From Balamuthia mandrillaris (lineage: Eukaryota; Discosea; Longamoebia; Balamuthiidae), in contig JAVKOQ010000189.1 in assembly GCA_031835245.1 (NCBI GenBank), forward strand, positions 1 to 64,000: a DNA stretch of 64,000 nt. Reading direction: 5' to 3'. Positions 11,104-21,320 of the stretch are shown here, one piece after another. Below the pieces are notes generated by a model. The model made no database searches, had not been told where the DNA came from, and was given only the letters and a program-made list of their open reading frames with translations. Both the position numbers and the translations under genes were made by a program. Position 1 is the first letter of the stretch. Every line of letters begins with the position of its first letter.

Positions 11104-11837
11104 GTGTGCGCCAACAAACGGAGGATGGAAGCGCTGGCACCGACGCAGCACCCGCCGTGGGAGAAGTTGCCATCCGAGCTGTGGGACATGGCGTTTTTAG
11201 AGCTGGTCAACGAGTGGTGGAACTGGGTTGGCATGTCGAGGTTTGTGTGCAGACAGTGGAGCGACGCACTGGGAAACATGTGGGGCAAAAACAACAACAT
11301 TCTACCTGCGTGATTTGGTGGCCGCTCCCACACCGGACGTGCTGAACTGGGCCTTGAGCTTCCCGACGATGAGACGCCAGCTGATCGAAACATACGGCGG
11401 CGGTATCAGGTACCCACCAAGGGAGCTACTACTGAGGCTGGTGGACGCCGAACTGTGGCCCGGACGTGCTGGAGGGGCTGTGTGGGGACGAGTGCCTGGC
11501 TCGCTTCAGTGACTGGTATTGCAAGTGCGTCTACTGCTGCAAGTTTGGGGTCCACAAGAATTGGGGGGACAGGCGCAATGTTCGCGAGTGGGAGCCCGGC
11601 GAGGACGCCCTTCGTGGATCACTCAGGGCTTCTCGAACTAGCGGCCCACCAGGACTACGCGGGAGTTGTCCGGCGGTACTTTGACGCGGTGCGTCCCGCG
11701 TGTTACAAAATTGGGGGGTCGGAGGGGTGGACCTGCGGGAAACGCGCAAGACGGCCATCGTCAAGCGCCGCGGCCATCGCCATATCGTGGAGCTGTTCGA
11801 AGCCCAGCTGGCCAAGGAGCAGGAACAGCAAGGATAA
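11104..11837 (+). pseudogene. Decayed F-box/ankyrin-type gene
   Basis: The start of a frame at 11104 encodes an F-box-like block: PPWEKLPSELWDMAFLEL, then VCRQWSDAL. It stops at 11313. Matching continuation appears in a second frame (about 11311-11480: RDLVAAPTPDVLNWALSF, PRELLLRLVDAEL). Ankyrin-like remnants appear in other frames (SGLLELAAHQDYAGVVRRYF near 11619-11680; RHIVELFEAQLAKEQEQ near 11775-11835). Frame changes of this kind without splice consensus indicate a dead host gene related to F-box/ankyrin proteins such as the one at 19745-21169. At least three frame breaks are apparent. Confidence 0.6.
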
Positions 11838-11868
11838 ATGAAAACAATAAACAAGGAAGAAAGAGGTG

Positions 11869-11960
11869 GATGAGACAACGAGGACCGCCTCCATGGGAGG
11901 AGCTGCTGCCCGAGCTGTGGGCCATGGCGTTTCGCGAGGGTGGAGCGTGAACAAACTGCG
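11869..11960 (+). pseudogene. Second F-box fragment
   Basis: MRQRGPPPWEELLPELWAMA repeats the PPWEKLPSELWDMAF block of the preceding pseudogene but ends after about 27 residues at TGA 11948-11950. It is probably a partial duplication of the F-box exon. Confidence 0.5.
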
Positions 11961-12201
11961 TGGCATCCTGGCGTTTGTGCAAGCCATGAGGGCACCGTAC
12001 CCAGACGCAGGGGATGTAAACATAAATGTGTTCAATCAAGAGCAGTACTTTGCTCCTGGGAAACAAAAGCTAGGATCCCTGTCTTTCACAAGAACACTTG
12101 CAAAAAAAGTCCAACAACGGTGTTCTCGTCGACCTTTGTCTGCTCGGCATCGAGTCTCGACTTACTCTTCTCCCACAAAAAAAAAGAAACATATAAAAAG
12201 A

Positions 12202-12273
12202 AGGGGCCAGGCGGATTTGAACCGCCGACCATTCGATCTGCAGTCGAACGCTCTACCACTGAGCTATAGCCCC
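12202..12273 (-). tRNA. tRNA-Cys (anticodon GCA)
   Basis: 72-nt tRNA without intron. The acceptor stem starts GGGGCTA, the D arm is GCTCAGTGGTAGAGC, the anticodon arm TTCGA-CTGCAGA-TCGAA gives GCA, and the T arm contains GGTTCAAATCC. A T-rich run on the minus strand (12176-12190) follows its 3' end. Confidence 0.95.
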
Positions 12274-12421
12274 GCTGATGGAAAAATCTACCTTCGTTTG
12301 CTCACCATACTCTACCTCTTATTTCCTTCCAATCAAAATAACATTGCCGAGAAGTTTCCTTTGGTGAAAGGACCCAAAAAGAGAGAGAGAGAAGAGAGAG
12401 CGCAACGTAACAGCCCCAGGC

Positions 12422-12951
12422 ATGGCGCACTCTCCGTCGTCGGCACAGCTCAGCGACTCTCTCGCCCAAGAACAACTTCTCTTGGAAACTAGCGCTGCCT
12501 GCAGCACGGAGCGAAGCGACATGACGCTCCACCAAGAGGAGGCAGAACCAACATCTGCGGCTGCTCTTGCTTCGTCTTCTTCCTCCTCCTCCTCGACAAC
12601 GACGACGACATCATCGTTGGTGCAAGAGGAGAGTCGAAAGCTGGTGGTGGAAGCCTCTGCCCTGGCGTTGCTGCAGGGAGTCCACGTCGAGGTGGCAGCT
12701 CATGAAGCTGAAGAAGAAGAGGAGGAAGGAGAGTCTCGTGGTGTTGACGATAAAAAGATGAAAGAAGAAGATAAAGAAAAAGAAGAAGGGGGTGTTGGCC
12801 CAAAGAAGAAGAAGAAGAAAAAGAAGAAGAAGAAAACAAAAAAGACGGAAGAGAATGAAGTAGAGAAGAAGAAGAAGAAGAAGAAGAAGAAGAAGAAGAA
12901 AAAGAAAAAGAAGCAAAAGAACATGTGTTACTTGGACTGCATAAGTACGCC

Positions 12952-12995
<44 letters not shown>

Positions 12996-14984
12996 GACTT
13001 GTCGCTCAATCAATCGTTCTCTTTTCTTTTCAAAAGTTATTGAAGCGCGTAACCTTGATATTGACTCCACTTCTTGGTTTGGCATTCGTACGTCCTTGCT
13101 CTTGTGTTTTTTTCTTACTCCCTTCTTCTTTCTTCTTTCCTCTTCTTCTTCTTCTTCTTCTTCTTCTTCTTCTTCTTCTTCTTCTTCTTCTTGTTCTTCT
13201 TCTTGTTCTTCTTCTTCTTCTTGTTCTTCTTCTTCTTCTTCTTCTTCTTCTTCTTCTTCTTCTTCTTGTTCTTCTTCCCTTCGTCTTTCTTCCTTTTCTT
13301 CCTTTTCTTCTTTCTTCTTTCTTCCTTTTCTTCCTTTTCTTCCTTTTCTTCCTTTTCTTCCTTCTTCCTTCCGTCTTTTCCATACACAAAAATATGAACA
13401 AAAAAAAAACACATAAAGGACCATATATCTCTCCTTATTGTCATCTCCAATTGGAAGGAACGCCGCAAGAATATCGAACAGACTTTGGGCACGAATGCAA
13501 CCCCGTTTGGAACGACTCGCTCACTTTCTCTTGGCAACCTCCCTCTCTTTCGTTTCCTTCTTCCGACAACAACACTTCACAACAGGCAGCAAAACCACAA
13601 AACAACTCTCAAGCCACGAACGAGAAAGAAGGGGATGGAAAGAAGCAACAACAGCCTCCACGACGATTATTTATCTCGATAAGAAACAAAGGCTACCGAT
13701 TGGGCAAAGAATCGTTGGTTGGTTCTTGCGCTATTCACGTGGATGCTCTTCCGGATTCAACTCCTCCAATGGACTTTTGGGTTCCTCTCGTGAGAGTGAA
13801 CAATAACAACAAGGACGAGCCGAGCGGAGAACTGCATTTGATGTTGCACAAGACGAGAAAGGAAAGCCGAGGGATGCTCGCATTCTTTGGGCGTCCTTTG
13901 AGCTCTATACCGTTGAGAATGGGACCAGGTGATATCATTTTGATCAATAACAGTGAGTTCATTAGACACGCCATTAAAATTGCAACGAACAGTGAGGTAA
14001 GATGTCATGTTCTCTATGTTCCGTATCTCTTTTTTCTTTTCTTCGTTGTTTGTATTTCGTTTTCTCTCTCTCTCTCTCTTTTCTTCTCTCTTTAACCCCT
14101 TTTCTCCTTCCTGCTCTCCTACTTCCCTGCACTCCTAGCTAGCTCTAACAAAACGCTAAATAATACAGTGGGACCACATTGCAATGGTTGTCAAAGTGGA
14201 AGGACAAAAGAAGCTCTTCTTCATGGAGGCCACCAACTTCGGTGTTGACATTTATCGTTTAGATCGACGGTTGGACTTTTACCGAGAGAGTGCCAAGTTG
14301 GGCGTTCGTCGTTTGCAGCTGCAACGAACTCGTGACATGGTTGAGGAGTTGGAGAGGTTCGTGGAAGAGGCGATAGGAAAACCTTACGCCCCCTTTAGCG
14401 ATCTTTTGAAAGCTTACAGCAACATGAACAGCCCACCACCTCCAACGGCAAATTATTCTTCCTCTGAACTTCCCGCGCTTTCTCTTCCGCCTTCTTCATT
14501 ATCAACGAAAGAGGAGGACTGTACTTCACATCAGCCAGAAAAACAACAAGAAACAGAACAAAAGAACGAAGAACAGAAGGAGAAAGAGACAACAAGGAAA
14601 CATGACTATCAAAGCTTCTTTTGTTCTTCGCTTATCGCAGAGGCATATAAACGTATGGGTCTCCTCCCGGACAAGTACCCCTCCGACCTCTATCTCCCCG
14701 TGGATTTTGCGCCTCTGCCAGATGAAGTCAATTCCAAAACGACCGACTCGCTGCCTCCTCCTTCCTATTCTTCGCATTCGCCTCTTCCTTCGCGGAAACG
14801 ACTTGCGCCCTCGCCCTCTCCTTCTGCTCCCTCCTTTCGAACGGCAACCTCTGCTTCCTCTCCGGACATCTTCTTGCCGGGTTCCATGATCGCGGTGGAA
14901 CCTAAAGTGCAGCTGCTTAAAGGCACGCTGAGCTCTGTCCTCGTTATCCCTCAGAAAGTCATCACCAACAGCAACAACCCATAA
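12422..14984 (+). CDS. C2 domain plus permuted NlpC/P60-like (YiiX/LRAT-type) protein
   Basis: Four exons, 12422-12944, 13037-13087, 13419-13996 and 14169-14984, give 655 aa. The first 170 residues are low complexity (Ser, Glu, then a long Lys tract). A C2 domain spans about 172-330: IIEARNLDIDSTSWFG, then SPYCHLQLEG, FGHECNPVWNDSLTF, SLVGSCAIHVDAL. A second domain begins GPGDIILINN (about 360), then SEWDHIAMVVKV with a candidate catalytic His. It ends near DYQSFFCSSLIAEAYKRMGL with a candidate catalytic Cys. This His-before-Cys order is that of circularly permuted NlpC/P60 peptidase/acyltransferase folds. Together they suggest a Ca2+/lipid-targeted hydrolase or acyltransferase. Domain calls are from motif reading only. 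Confidence 0.8.
13139..13375 (+). repeat. (CTT)n-rich tract in intron 2 of the C2 gene
   Basis: About 230 nt of CTT/TTC repeats with G interruptions, then CTTTTC units, lie between a gtacgtcc donor and a cataaag acceptor. The frames are open on both strands because of the repeat only. Confidence 0.85.
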
Positions 14985-15414
14985 AGGCATTCTTCCGCTA
15001 TTGTTCAAGGATTTTTATTCGGCAAAATAATTTTTGTCGACTCCATCTAGGATTACCATGTAAGGATACTCAAATTTTCGTCTAATTTAATAAACATTTA
15101 GCCGCGTATCCTAACAGATCAGGGTGAATGCCCGATCTGTCGCACAGCAACCAAAACAACTCATCCAAAAAGTGTCCACCCATCCAACAGGGAAAAACCC
15201 CTTTGCCTCGCTCCACTTCCCTCCCATTGGCCCGCCCTTTATATAAATTTTTGTCCGCAATAATTTCCAATTTCACCGCAACCACCACCACCGAAAAAAT
15301 AATAATCGGTTTGTTGTTCCTTTTATTTCTCTCTCTCTCTCTTTTTCTTTTTCTTCTTCGTTTTTCTTTGTTCGCCACACAAACAACAAACAAGACTCTC
15401 ACAGACACAACAAA
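14985..15414 (+). other. Intergenic, promoter of the severin gene
   Basis: A GTCGAC core occurs at 15038 (TTTTTGTCGACT), AT-rich DNA around 15240-15260 reads TTTATATAAATTTTT (possible TATA element), and a pyrimidine-rich leader precedes 15415. No gene is seen. Confidence 0.45.
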
Positions 15415-15552
15415 ATGCAAAAGGCCAAAGTGTTCACCATTGCCGGCAGCAACATCGAGAACCTCGGCACCGAGCTCGAGAGGAAGTGCAAGGAGACCTC
15501 TGCTGCCTGCGAAGAACAGGTTCGTTGTGGGATTTGATTTTTTGATTTGATT

Positions 15553-15600
<48 letters not shown>

Positions 15601-16115
15601 TCGTACTTATTGATGTGTGGAAAAAATAAAATAAATAGTGGAGCAAGACTGGCAAAGAGACTGGTCTGTTGATCTGGCGCATTGAGCAGTTCAAGGTTTG
15701 TTTGTTTGTTTGTTTGGTTGGCTTTTTGTTGTGTGTGAGTGTGATTTGCCTTACTTTGCCCTTGTGTCCATAGTTTTTTTTTCCATCGCAATCAACAAAA
15801 AGGGGGAAAAAACAAACAAACTTACACGATGAACCAAAAAAAATAATTTAAAAATGAAAATAGGTGGTGCCTTGGCCCAAGGAAGAGTATGGCAAGTTCT
15901 TCACCGGCGACTCTTACATCGTGTTGAACGTACGTGTTTTTGTTTCATCTTTCTGTCTGTCCGTTTGTCGGTCTTTGTTAAAACAGAAAATAAAACTGGT
16001 TTCTCACGCGCGCGCTCTGTGTAGACTCACGGCCAAGCCCCCCAATACGCCTATGACGTTCACTTTTGGCTCGGGGAGAACACCTCCATCGTTCGTACTC
16101 TCTTGCTTCTTTCTT

Positions 16116-16162
<47 letters not shown>

Positions 16163-16640
16163 TCTGCTCTCTAACCAAACAAATGAATTAGGACGAGGCT
16201 GGCACAGCTGCCTACAAGACCGTCGAGCTGGACACCTACCTCAAGGACGTGCCCATCCAGCATCGCGAGGTGCAGGGCCACGAGTCAGAGCTCTTCCTCA
16301 GCTACTTCCCCAACGGCGTTCGCCTGTTGGAGGGCGGCGTGGAGAGCGGCTTCAGGCACGTGGAGCCCACCGAGTACAAGCCCCGTTTGTTGCACGTGAA
16401 GGGCACCATCAACAACGTGCGCGTCTCGCAGGTTCCTTTGACCAGGGACTCGCTCAACTCTGGAGACGTGTTTGTGCTTGGTTTGTTTGCTGCTCTTTCT
16501 TTGGTTTTGTTCTTGGTTTTTTCTTTGCTTACTTGCCTTCTGTTTAGATGCTGGTTTGAAGATCTATCAGTTCAACGGCTCCAAGGCCGGTGGCGGTGAG
16601 AAGGTCCATGCTGCTCGCCTCTCCAGGGCTTTGGATGTAC

Positions 16641-16679
<39 letters not shown>

Positions 16680-17233
16680 CCTCTCCTCTCCTAACCAAAC
16701 AACTCGACACCAACCAACTTATAAAAACCCAAGGATGAACGTGGTGGCAAGCCTCAGGTCATTGTCATTGAGGAAGGTAGCGGCGGCTCTGATGCCGATG
16801 AGTTCTGGCAGCTGCTCGGCGGCAAGGGTCCCATCAAGTCCGCTGAGGAGGGTGGCTCTGACCGCGATCATGGCGCCACCTCTGCTGCCAAGAGGCTCTT
16901 GCGGTTTGTCGTTCCTCTTTTCTTTTGAAAGCAAACAAACTGACCTCCAAACTTCATAGCTTGAGCGACGCTTCTGGCTCTTTGGAGTTCAGCGAGGTTG
17001 CCAGCGGCCAAATCCCCAAGAGCGCCCTCAAGAGCGAGGACGTCTTTGTCTTTGACGTCGGACAGGAGGTCTTTGTTTGGGTGGGCAGAGGTGCCAGCAC
17101 CGCCGAAAGGAAGAACGGCCTCAGCTACGCCACCTCCTACTTGGAGAAGTACAACCGCCCCGTGTGGTTGCCCTTGACTCTCATCTACGAAGGTGGTGAG
17201 AACGAGGTCTTCAACAGCAGCTTCGATTCTTAA
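15415..17233 (+). CDS. Severin-like gelsolin-family actin-binding protein
   Basis: Eight exons: 15415-15519, 15639-15695, 15864-15929, 16025-16090, 16192-16480, 16548-16636, 16734-16903 and 16960-17233, encoding 371 aa, against about 362 for severin. Three gelsolin-like repeats are visible. Repeat 1: [54 protein letters not shown]. Repeat 2: [19 protein letters not shown]. Repeat 3: [20 protein letters not shown]. The family severs, caps or bundles F-actin in response to Ca2+. Three repeats without a headpiece fit severin/fragmin rather than villin. Several introns hold long (CT)n tracts (about 15560, 16120, 16640). The short A-rich leader before 15415 fits a strongly expressed gene. Confidence 0.94.
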
Positions 17234-17358
17234 ATGAACTCAAAATGGAGGGAGGAACGAATAAGCGACTCCCTTTTATTCTTCATTCATGTTTCCATAG
17301 AAAAAAAATAATACATCGTTGTGCACAAAGAACTCATCTTCTCTTCGTCGTTCGCTTC

Positions 17359-17404
<46 letters not shown>

Positions 17405-17548
17405 CTCTCTCTCTCTCCCATTTCTTCGTGTTATTGCTGTCGGCAAAAATTAGTTTTTTTGAATCCCGATTGGCGAGAATACCAACACACAAAATTTCTT
17501 CCAATTTTTTGAAATTTGATTGGGTTTGGTCAAACAGGAAAAAAATCG
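17234..17548 (+). other. Intergenic between severin-like gene and aminoacylase
   Basis: It contains a (CT)n tract at about 17363-17417 and an AT-rich segment before the next start. No coding signal is seen. Confidence 0.5.
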
Positions 17549-19191
17549 ATGCATGCAGCAGAAGAGAGACAAGAACAAGGATGGGAAGAAACGGCGGTGC
17601 AGAACTTCAAACGCTTTCTCGTGATGAAGACCATTAGTCACGACGGCCCCACCAACGGGGCCTACCAAGAGGCCGCTCTCTTTCTCTCCGATTTATGTCG
17701 AGAATTGGTCCCTCTTTTCGCTTCGGCTTCTCCGTCAAAGGAGAAGGATGATTTTTGTAGCGTCCGGGTGTTGGATCCGCTGGGCAAGGGCAAGCCCATC
17801 GTGTTGGCCACGTTCAAAGGCAGAGACGAGAGCCTTCCTTCGGTGTTGTTGAACGGACACTACGACGTGGTGGCCGCCATGGACGAGAAATGGGACACTG
17901 ACCCTTTCGAGCCGTTCGAGAATGAACAGGGGGACATTTTTGCTCGTGGCACTCAAGACATGAAATGCGTTTGCATCCAGTATTTAGAGGCTCTTCGTTT
18001 GTTCCTCTCAGCGAGGCGAAAGCAGCAGCAGCAGCAGCAGCAGCAACAAGAAGAAGAAGAAGAAGAAGAAGAAAGTCGCCCATTCCTTCGGACCATTCAC
18101 GTAAGCTTTGTGCCGGACGAGGAAATCGGAGGAAAGGAGGGAATGGCCCTGTTGGTACAGGACGAGAAGCTGATGAAGGAGCTGAACATAGGGGTGGCCT
18201 TGGATGAAGGCTTGGCCAGTCCCAACGATGATTTTACCGTGTTCTATGGAGAGAGAGCCACGTGGTGGTGTCGTGTTCGTGCAACTGGTCCTACCGGTTT
18301 GCTTGCTTTCTTCTTCGTCTTGTTCTTCCTCCTCTTCAACTTCTGCCTCAATCTCTTCTCTCTCTCTCTCTCTCTGCTTCTACTTCTTCGTGTTCATTTT
18401 ATTTGACAAATAGGACATGGTAGCAGGCTTGTGAAGAACACGGCTATGGAGAAGCTCATTCGTGTTGTTCAGCACTTTCTTGACTATCGTGCAGAACAAG
18501 AAGCTCGTTTGGATGGTCATGGGTAAGTCCTTTTTCCTATCTTCGTTCTTGCTTTCTTCGTTCGTTATTCTTTATCCTTAACCAGATCTTTCCTATGTTA
18601 TAACAAAGATGTCAGCACGCAGTAGCGAAGAAAGAAAAGTTAGGAGATGTGACAACCATCAACTTAACCATGCTTAAAGGCGGAGTAACCACCGATGGTG
18701 GCAAAACCTATGCCTACAACGTGATTCCCTCCGAAGCAGAAGCTGGATTCGACATCCGCATTCCCCCTACTATCCCTCTTCCCGAGTTTGAGGCCATGAT
18801 TCAAGGCTGGATTGCTTCTTCTCTTTCTTCTTCTTCTTCTTCCTCTTCGAACAAAAAAGAAGATGAAGGAAGCATAACGTACGAGTTTGCTCAAAAAGCA
18901 GAACGACACAGCATTACAAGCATCAACCCAGAGGAGAATCCATGGTGGAAGACCTTTCACTCCTTCCTCAAGGAAGAGGCCAAACTCTCTGTGGTTCCAG
19001 AAATCTTTCCGGCAGGAACGGACAGCAGGTATTTGCGATGGGCCGACATTCCTTCTTTTGGCTTTTCGCCTATCAACAACACCCCTATCCTGTTGCACGA
19101 CCATAACGAGTTTCTCAACAGAAAGACTTTTGTGAGGGGAGTGGAGATTTATGCTGGCCTTATTGCTGCCTTGGCCAATCAACCACAATGA
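17549..19191 (+). CDS. ACY1: Aminoacylase-1 (N-acyl-L-amino-acid amidohydrolase, M20 peptidase)
   Basis: Three exons, 17549-18296, 18414-18522 and 18609-19191, give 479 aa (human ACY1 has 408). It hydrolyses N-acetyl amino acids in the cytosol using two zinc ions. M20 residues are present: metal His/Asp in NGHYDVVAAMD, bridging Asp in ARGTQDMKC, catalytic/metal Glu pair in FVPDEEIGG, the dimer-domain His in GHGSRLVK, and the last metal His in LLHDHNEFL. AYNVIPSEAEAGFDIRIP and GTDSRYLRWADIPSFGFSPI are also family blocks. Extra length comes from a Gln/Glu run after LSARRK (about residue 155) and a Ser run near 18825-18850. Start chosen at the first ATG of the frame; a TTG at 17516 is upstream. 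Confidence 0.95.
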
Positions 19192-19212
19192 TGAATAAAG
19201 AAAGAAAGCAAC

Positions 19213-19249
<37 letters not shown>

Positions 19250-19415
19250 TGGAGGAGAGAAGGACAAAAAAAAACAAGAGAGAAGCAATGTGATGTTAGC
19301 GTCAAGCGCCGCAAAGCCAGGTCCTCCAGGTGTTGGTCACCCAACACGCTCGGAAGATGTGACTGAGGTGTGTTCTCCGTGTGTGAAATCGAAGTAGATT
19401 TGCTGCCTCTCTTAC

Positions 19416-19563
19416 GCCTCCTCCCCATCCCCAAGGTAAACGAAGTAAATTCAATTATCAGTTGAACGCCTTAACCACTCGGCCACCCCGCCGGTTGTTG
19501 GTGTAGTGGCGGGGGTGGGATTCGAACCCACGATGGAAGTTTGTGAAGGGGAAGGGAGGAAGC
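19416..19563 (-). repeat. Imperfect inverted flanks around the tRNA-like halves
   Basis: 19416-19432 (GCCTCCTCCCCATCCCC) can pair with 19548-19563 (GGGGAAGGGAGGAAGC): about 15 bp with one mismatch and one bulge. Inside it, AAAC (19438-19441) and GTTT (19539-19542) can form a further 4-bp helix. Both flanks are purine/pyrimidine biased, so chance pairing is possible. Confidence 0.4.
19450..19531 (-). tRNA. Circularly permuted tRNA-like gene (3' half before 5' half)
   Basis: Reading the minus strand, a T arm (GTGGG-TTCGAAT-CCCAC, 19531-19515) is followed by CCCCGCC and A (19514-19507). A 14-nt linker (19506-19493) comes next, and then a tRNA 5' half: GGCGGGG (19492-19486), TG, a D arm GCCGAGTGGTTAAGGC, G26, and anticodon arm TTCAA-CTGATAA-TTGAA (to 19450). 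The CCCCGCC and GGCGGGG halves of the acceptor stem pair perfectly over 7 bp although they are in reverse order. By position the anticodon would be GAT (Ile), but the D arm looks class II (Ser/Leu), so identity is open. No other half is found on either side. It could instead be two truncated tandem tRNAs. Confidence 0.5.
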
Positions 19564-19744
19564 TGGGGGCGTAGACGACGCTTTGAACGTGGCATCATGC
19601 TAAAACTTGCTTCCCTCTAGCAAGGAGAGGCAACACCCGTTCGCCGAAATAAATACGTGTCCTTTCTGCAGCGGTTGGCATTGTGGGTGTCTCGTTCGCT
19701 GAACACAGGGTGCTCTTGTGAAGAGAAGGCGCTTGACCCTCTTT
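19532..19744. other. Spacer between the tRNA-like gene and the ankyrin gene
   Basis: Purine-rich near 19546-19566, otherwise featureless. It probably holds the 3' UTR of the ankyrin gene. Confidence 0.4.
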
Positions 19745-21169
19745 TTATTCTGCCCAGGTATCGTAAGGACAGCCATGCTTCTGCAACCACTCCAAAGCTT
19801 CCGGCTGGGCGTTCCAGACAGCAGCGGAACAAGCGTTTTCGTCCCAAGGGCAGCCCTGATCTCTGAGCCATTCCATTATCTTGATATGACCCCCACTAGC
19901 AGCACTTGCAAAAGTGTGCACGTCCCAAGGACAGCCACACTCTCTGGCCCACATGAGCGCTTGCAGCTTTCCTGCTTGAGCAGCCCAGGAACAGGTGCTC
20001 TCATCCCAAGGGCATCCATTCTCTCTGGCCCATTGTAGTACTTTCAAATCTCCGGTTCTTGCCGCCGATGCGCAAGTGCTCTCATCCCAAGGGCATCCGT
20101 TGGCTCTTGCCCACTGTAACACCTCCAATCGTCCGCAACCAGCAGCGTTTTTGCAAGTAAGAGCATCCCAGGGGCAACCATTTGCATGAGCCCATTGCAG
20201 CATTTCTAAATGACCTTGCGCGGCGGCCTCTCCACAAACGAGCTCATTCCAGGGACAGCCGTGCGCTCGCAACCACCGCAACATGTCCAACTGACCCTCG
20301 ACAGCAGCAGAGACAGTAGTCTCCTCGTCCCAGGGATAGCCATGCTCGTGCAACCATTGCATAATGGGCAGGTTTGTTACAGTATCAACGCAAACCCACC
20401 TGCGAAAAGGGCAGTTGTGCTTGTGTAGGTATTCAAGCACATCTATGTGCCCTCCCACAACGGCAGACGAGAAGCATTGCTCGTCCAAAGTACAACCCTG
20501 CTCGTGAAGCCATTGCAGGGCCTCCAAGTGTCCATTTATTGCAGCCCAGGCGCATGTGTGCTCGTTTACGGGGCAACGTTGCTTGTGCAACCACTTCAAC
20601 ACCTCCAACTGCCCAAACTCTGCAGCGCTATTGGTAGTCTGAACGTCCAAAGGGAACTCTTGCTCCTTGTGCAGCCACTTGACCACCTCCAAGTGACCCC
20701 TTCCTGCAGCCGCCGCTACAATGGAGCGGTTCTTCGTGCCAGTCCAACTAAAATCCAAGAGGCTCGCTCGTCCGGATGGAGCTAGGGCCCGCTTCAGGAC
20801 CTCCAACTGTCCGTGACGCGCTGCTTCGAGGCATATTTCTTCGTCCCAAGAGAACTGGCCTTGCGCTTGGACCCACAGGAGACCCTCGATGTTGCCGTTA
20901 CAAGCAGTTGCTGAGTAGGCCAGTCGTAAAGGGCAACCGTTTGCCACGGACCACTGAAGCAAGGACAAGGAAGCGTTGCAGGTCGTCATGGCCGCCAGCT
21001 TGTATCGTTGCGAAGCAGGACAGCAAGCAAACCACCGTTTGCAGGCTCGAGCTGTAACCGCTGCGGCCCCCTTTGGAAGCAGCTCCAGCGTGTAGGCTAT
21101 CAGTTCAGGCGGAAGAAGCTCTTCGACCCAACAGCGCTCCTCTTCCGTTGGTCTTCCTTGCGGCGGCAT
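19745..21169 (-). CDS. F-box-like plus ankyrin-repeat protein
   Basis: Single-exon 474-aa protein. The N-terminus (about 15-55) resembles an F-box: WVEELLPPELIAYTLELL, then ARACKRWFACC. From about residue 85 to the end run some 13 ankyrin-type units of about 27 residues, with the consensus GHLEVLQWARANGCPWDE-x-T-C-x-x-AA. This repeat style is common in Acanthamoeba-like amoebae and their giant viruses. F-box/ankyrin proteins usually act as SCF ubiquitin-ligase adaptors, which is inference here. The lack of introns, unlike most neighbours, fits a recent expansion or transfer. A decayed relative lies at 11104-11837. Confidence 0.9.
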   Translation of the reverse strand: MPPQGRPTEEERCWVEELLPPELIAYTLELLPKGAAAVTARACKRWFACCPASQRYKLAAMTTCNASLSLLQWSVANGCPLRLAYSATACNGNIEGLLWVQAQGQFSWDEEICLEAARHGQLEVLKRALAPSGRASLLDFSWTGTKNRSIVAAAAGRGHLEVVKWLHKEQEFPLDVQTTNSAAEFGQLEVLKWLHKQRCPVNEHTCAWAAINGHLEALQWLHEQGCTLDEQCFSSAVVGGHIDVLEYLHKHNCPFRRWVCVDTVTNLPIMQWLHEHGYPWDEETTVSAAVEGQLDMLRWLRAHGCPWNELVCGEAAAQGHLEMLQWAHANGCPWDALTCKNAAGCGRLEVLQWARANGCPWDESTCASAARTGDLKVLQWARENGCPWDESTCSWAAQAGKLQALMWARECGCPWDVHTFASAASGGHIKIMEWLRDQGCPWDENACSAAVWNAQPEALEWLQKHGCPYDTWAE

Positions 21170-21320
21170 GGTTCTGTCGGCAATTCTAGTGTCGTTGGCT
21201 TAAGAGGCCAAGGGCTTCGTTTCTCTTCTTGCAAGATTCTTTCTTGTTAACAAATTAAATGTAATGCTCCTTTGAACTGGCTAAAGCTGCTTATTAATAT
21301 AAAAAAGAAAAAGAAACGTT

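Noticed and set aside
12489-13537. Minus- and plus-strand frames of poly-Glu/poly-Phe/poly-Ser at 12.5-13.5 kb
   Set aside because: Shadows of Lys-rich coding sequence and the CTT-rich intron of the C2 gene.
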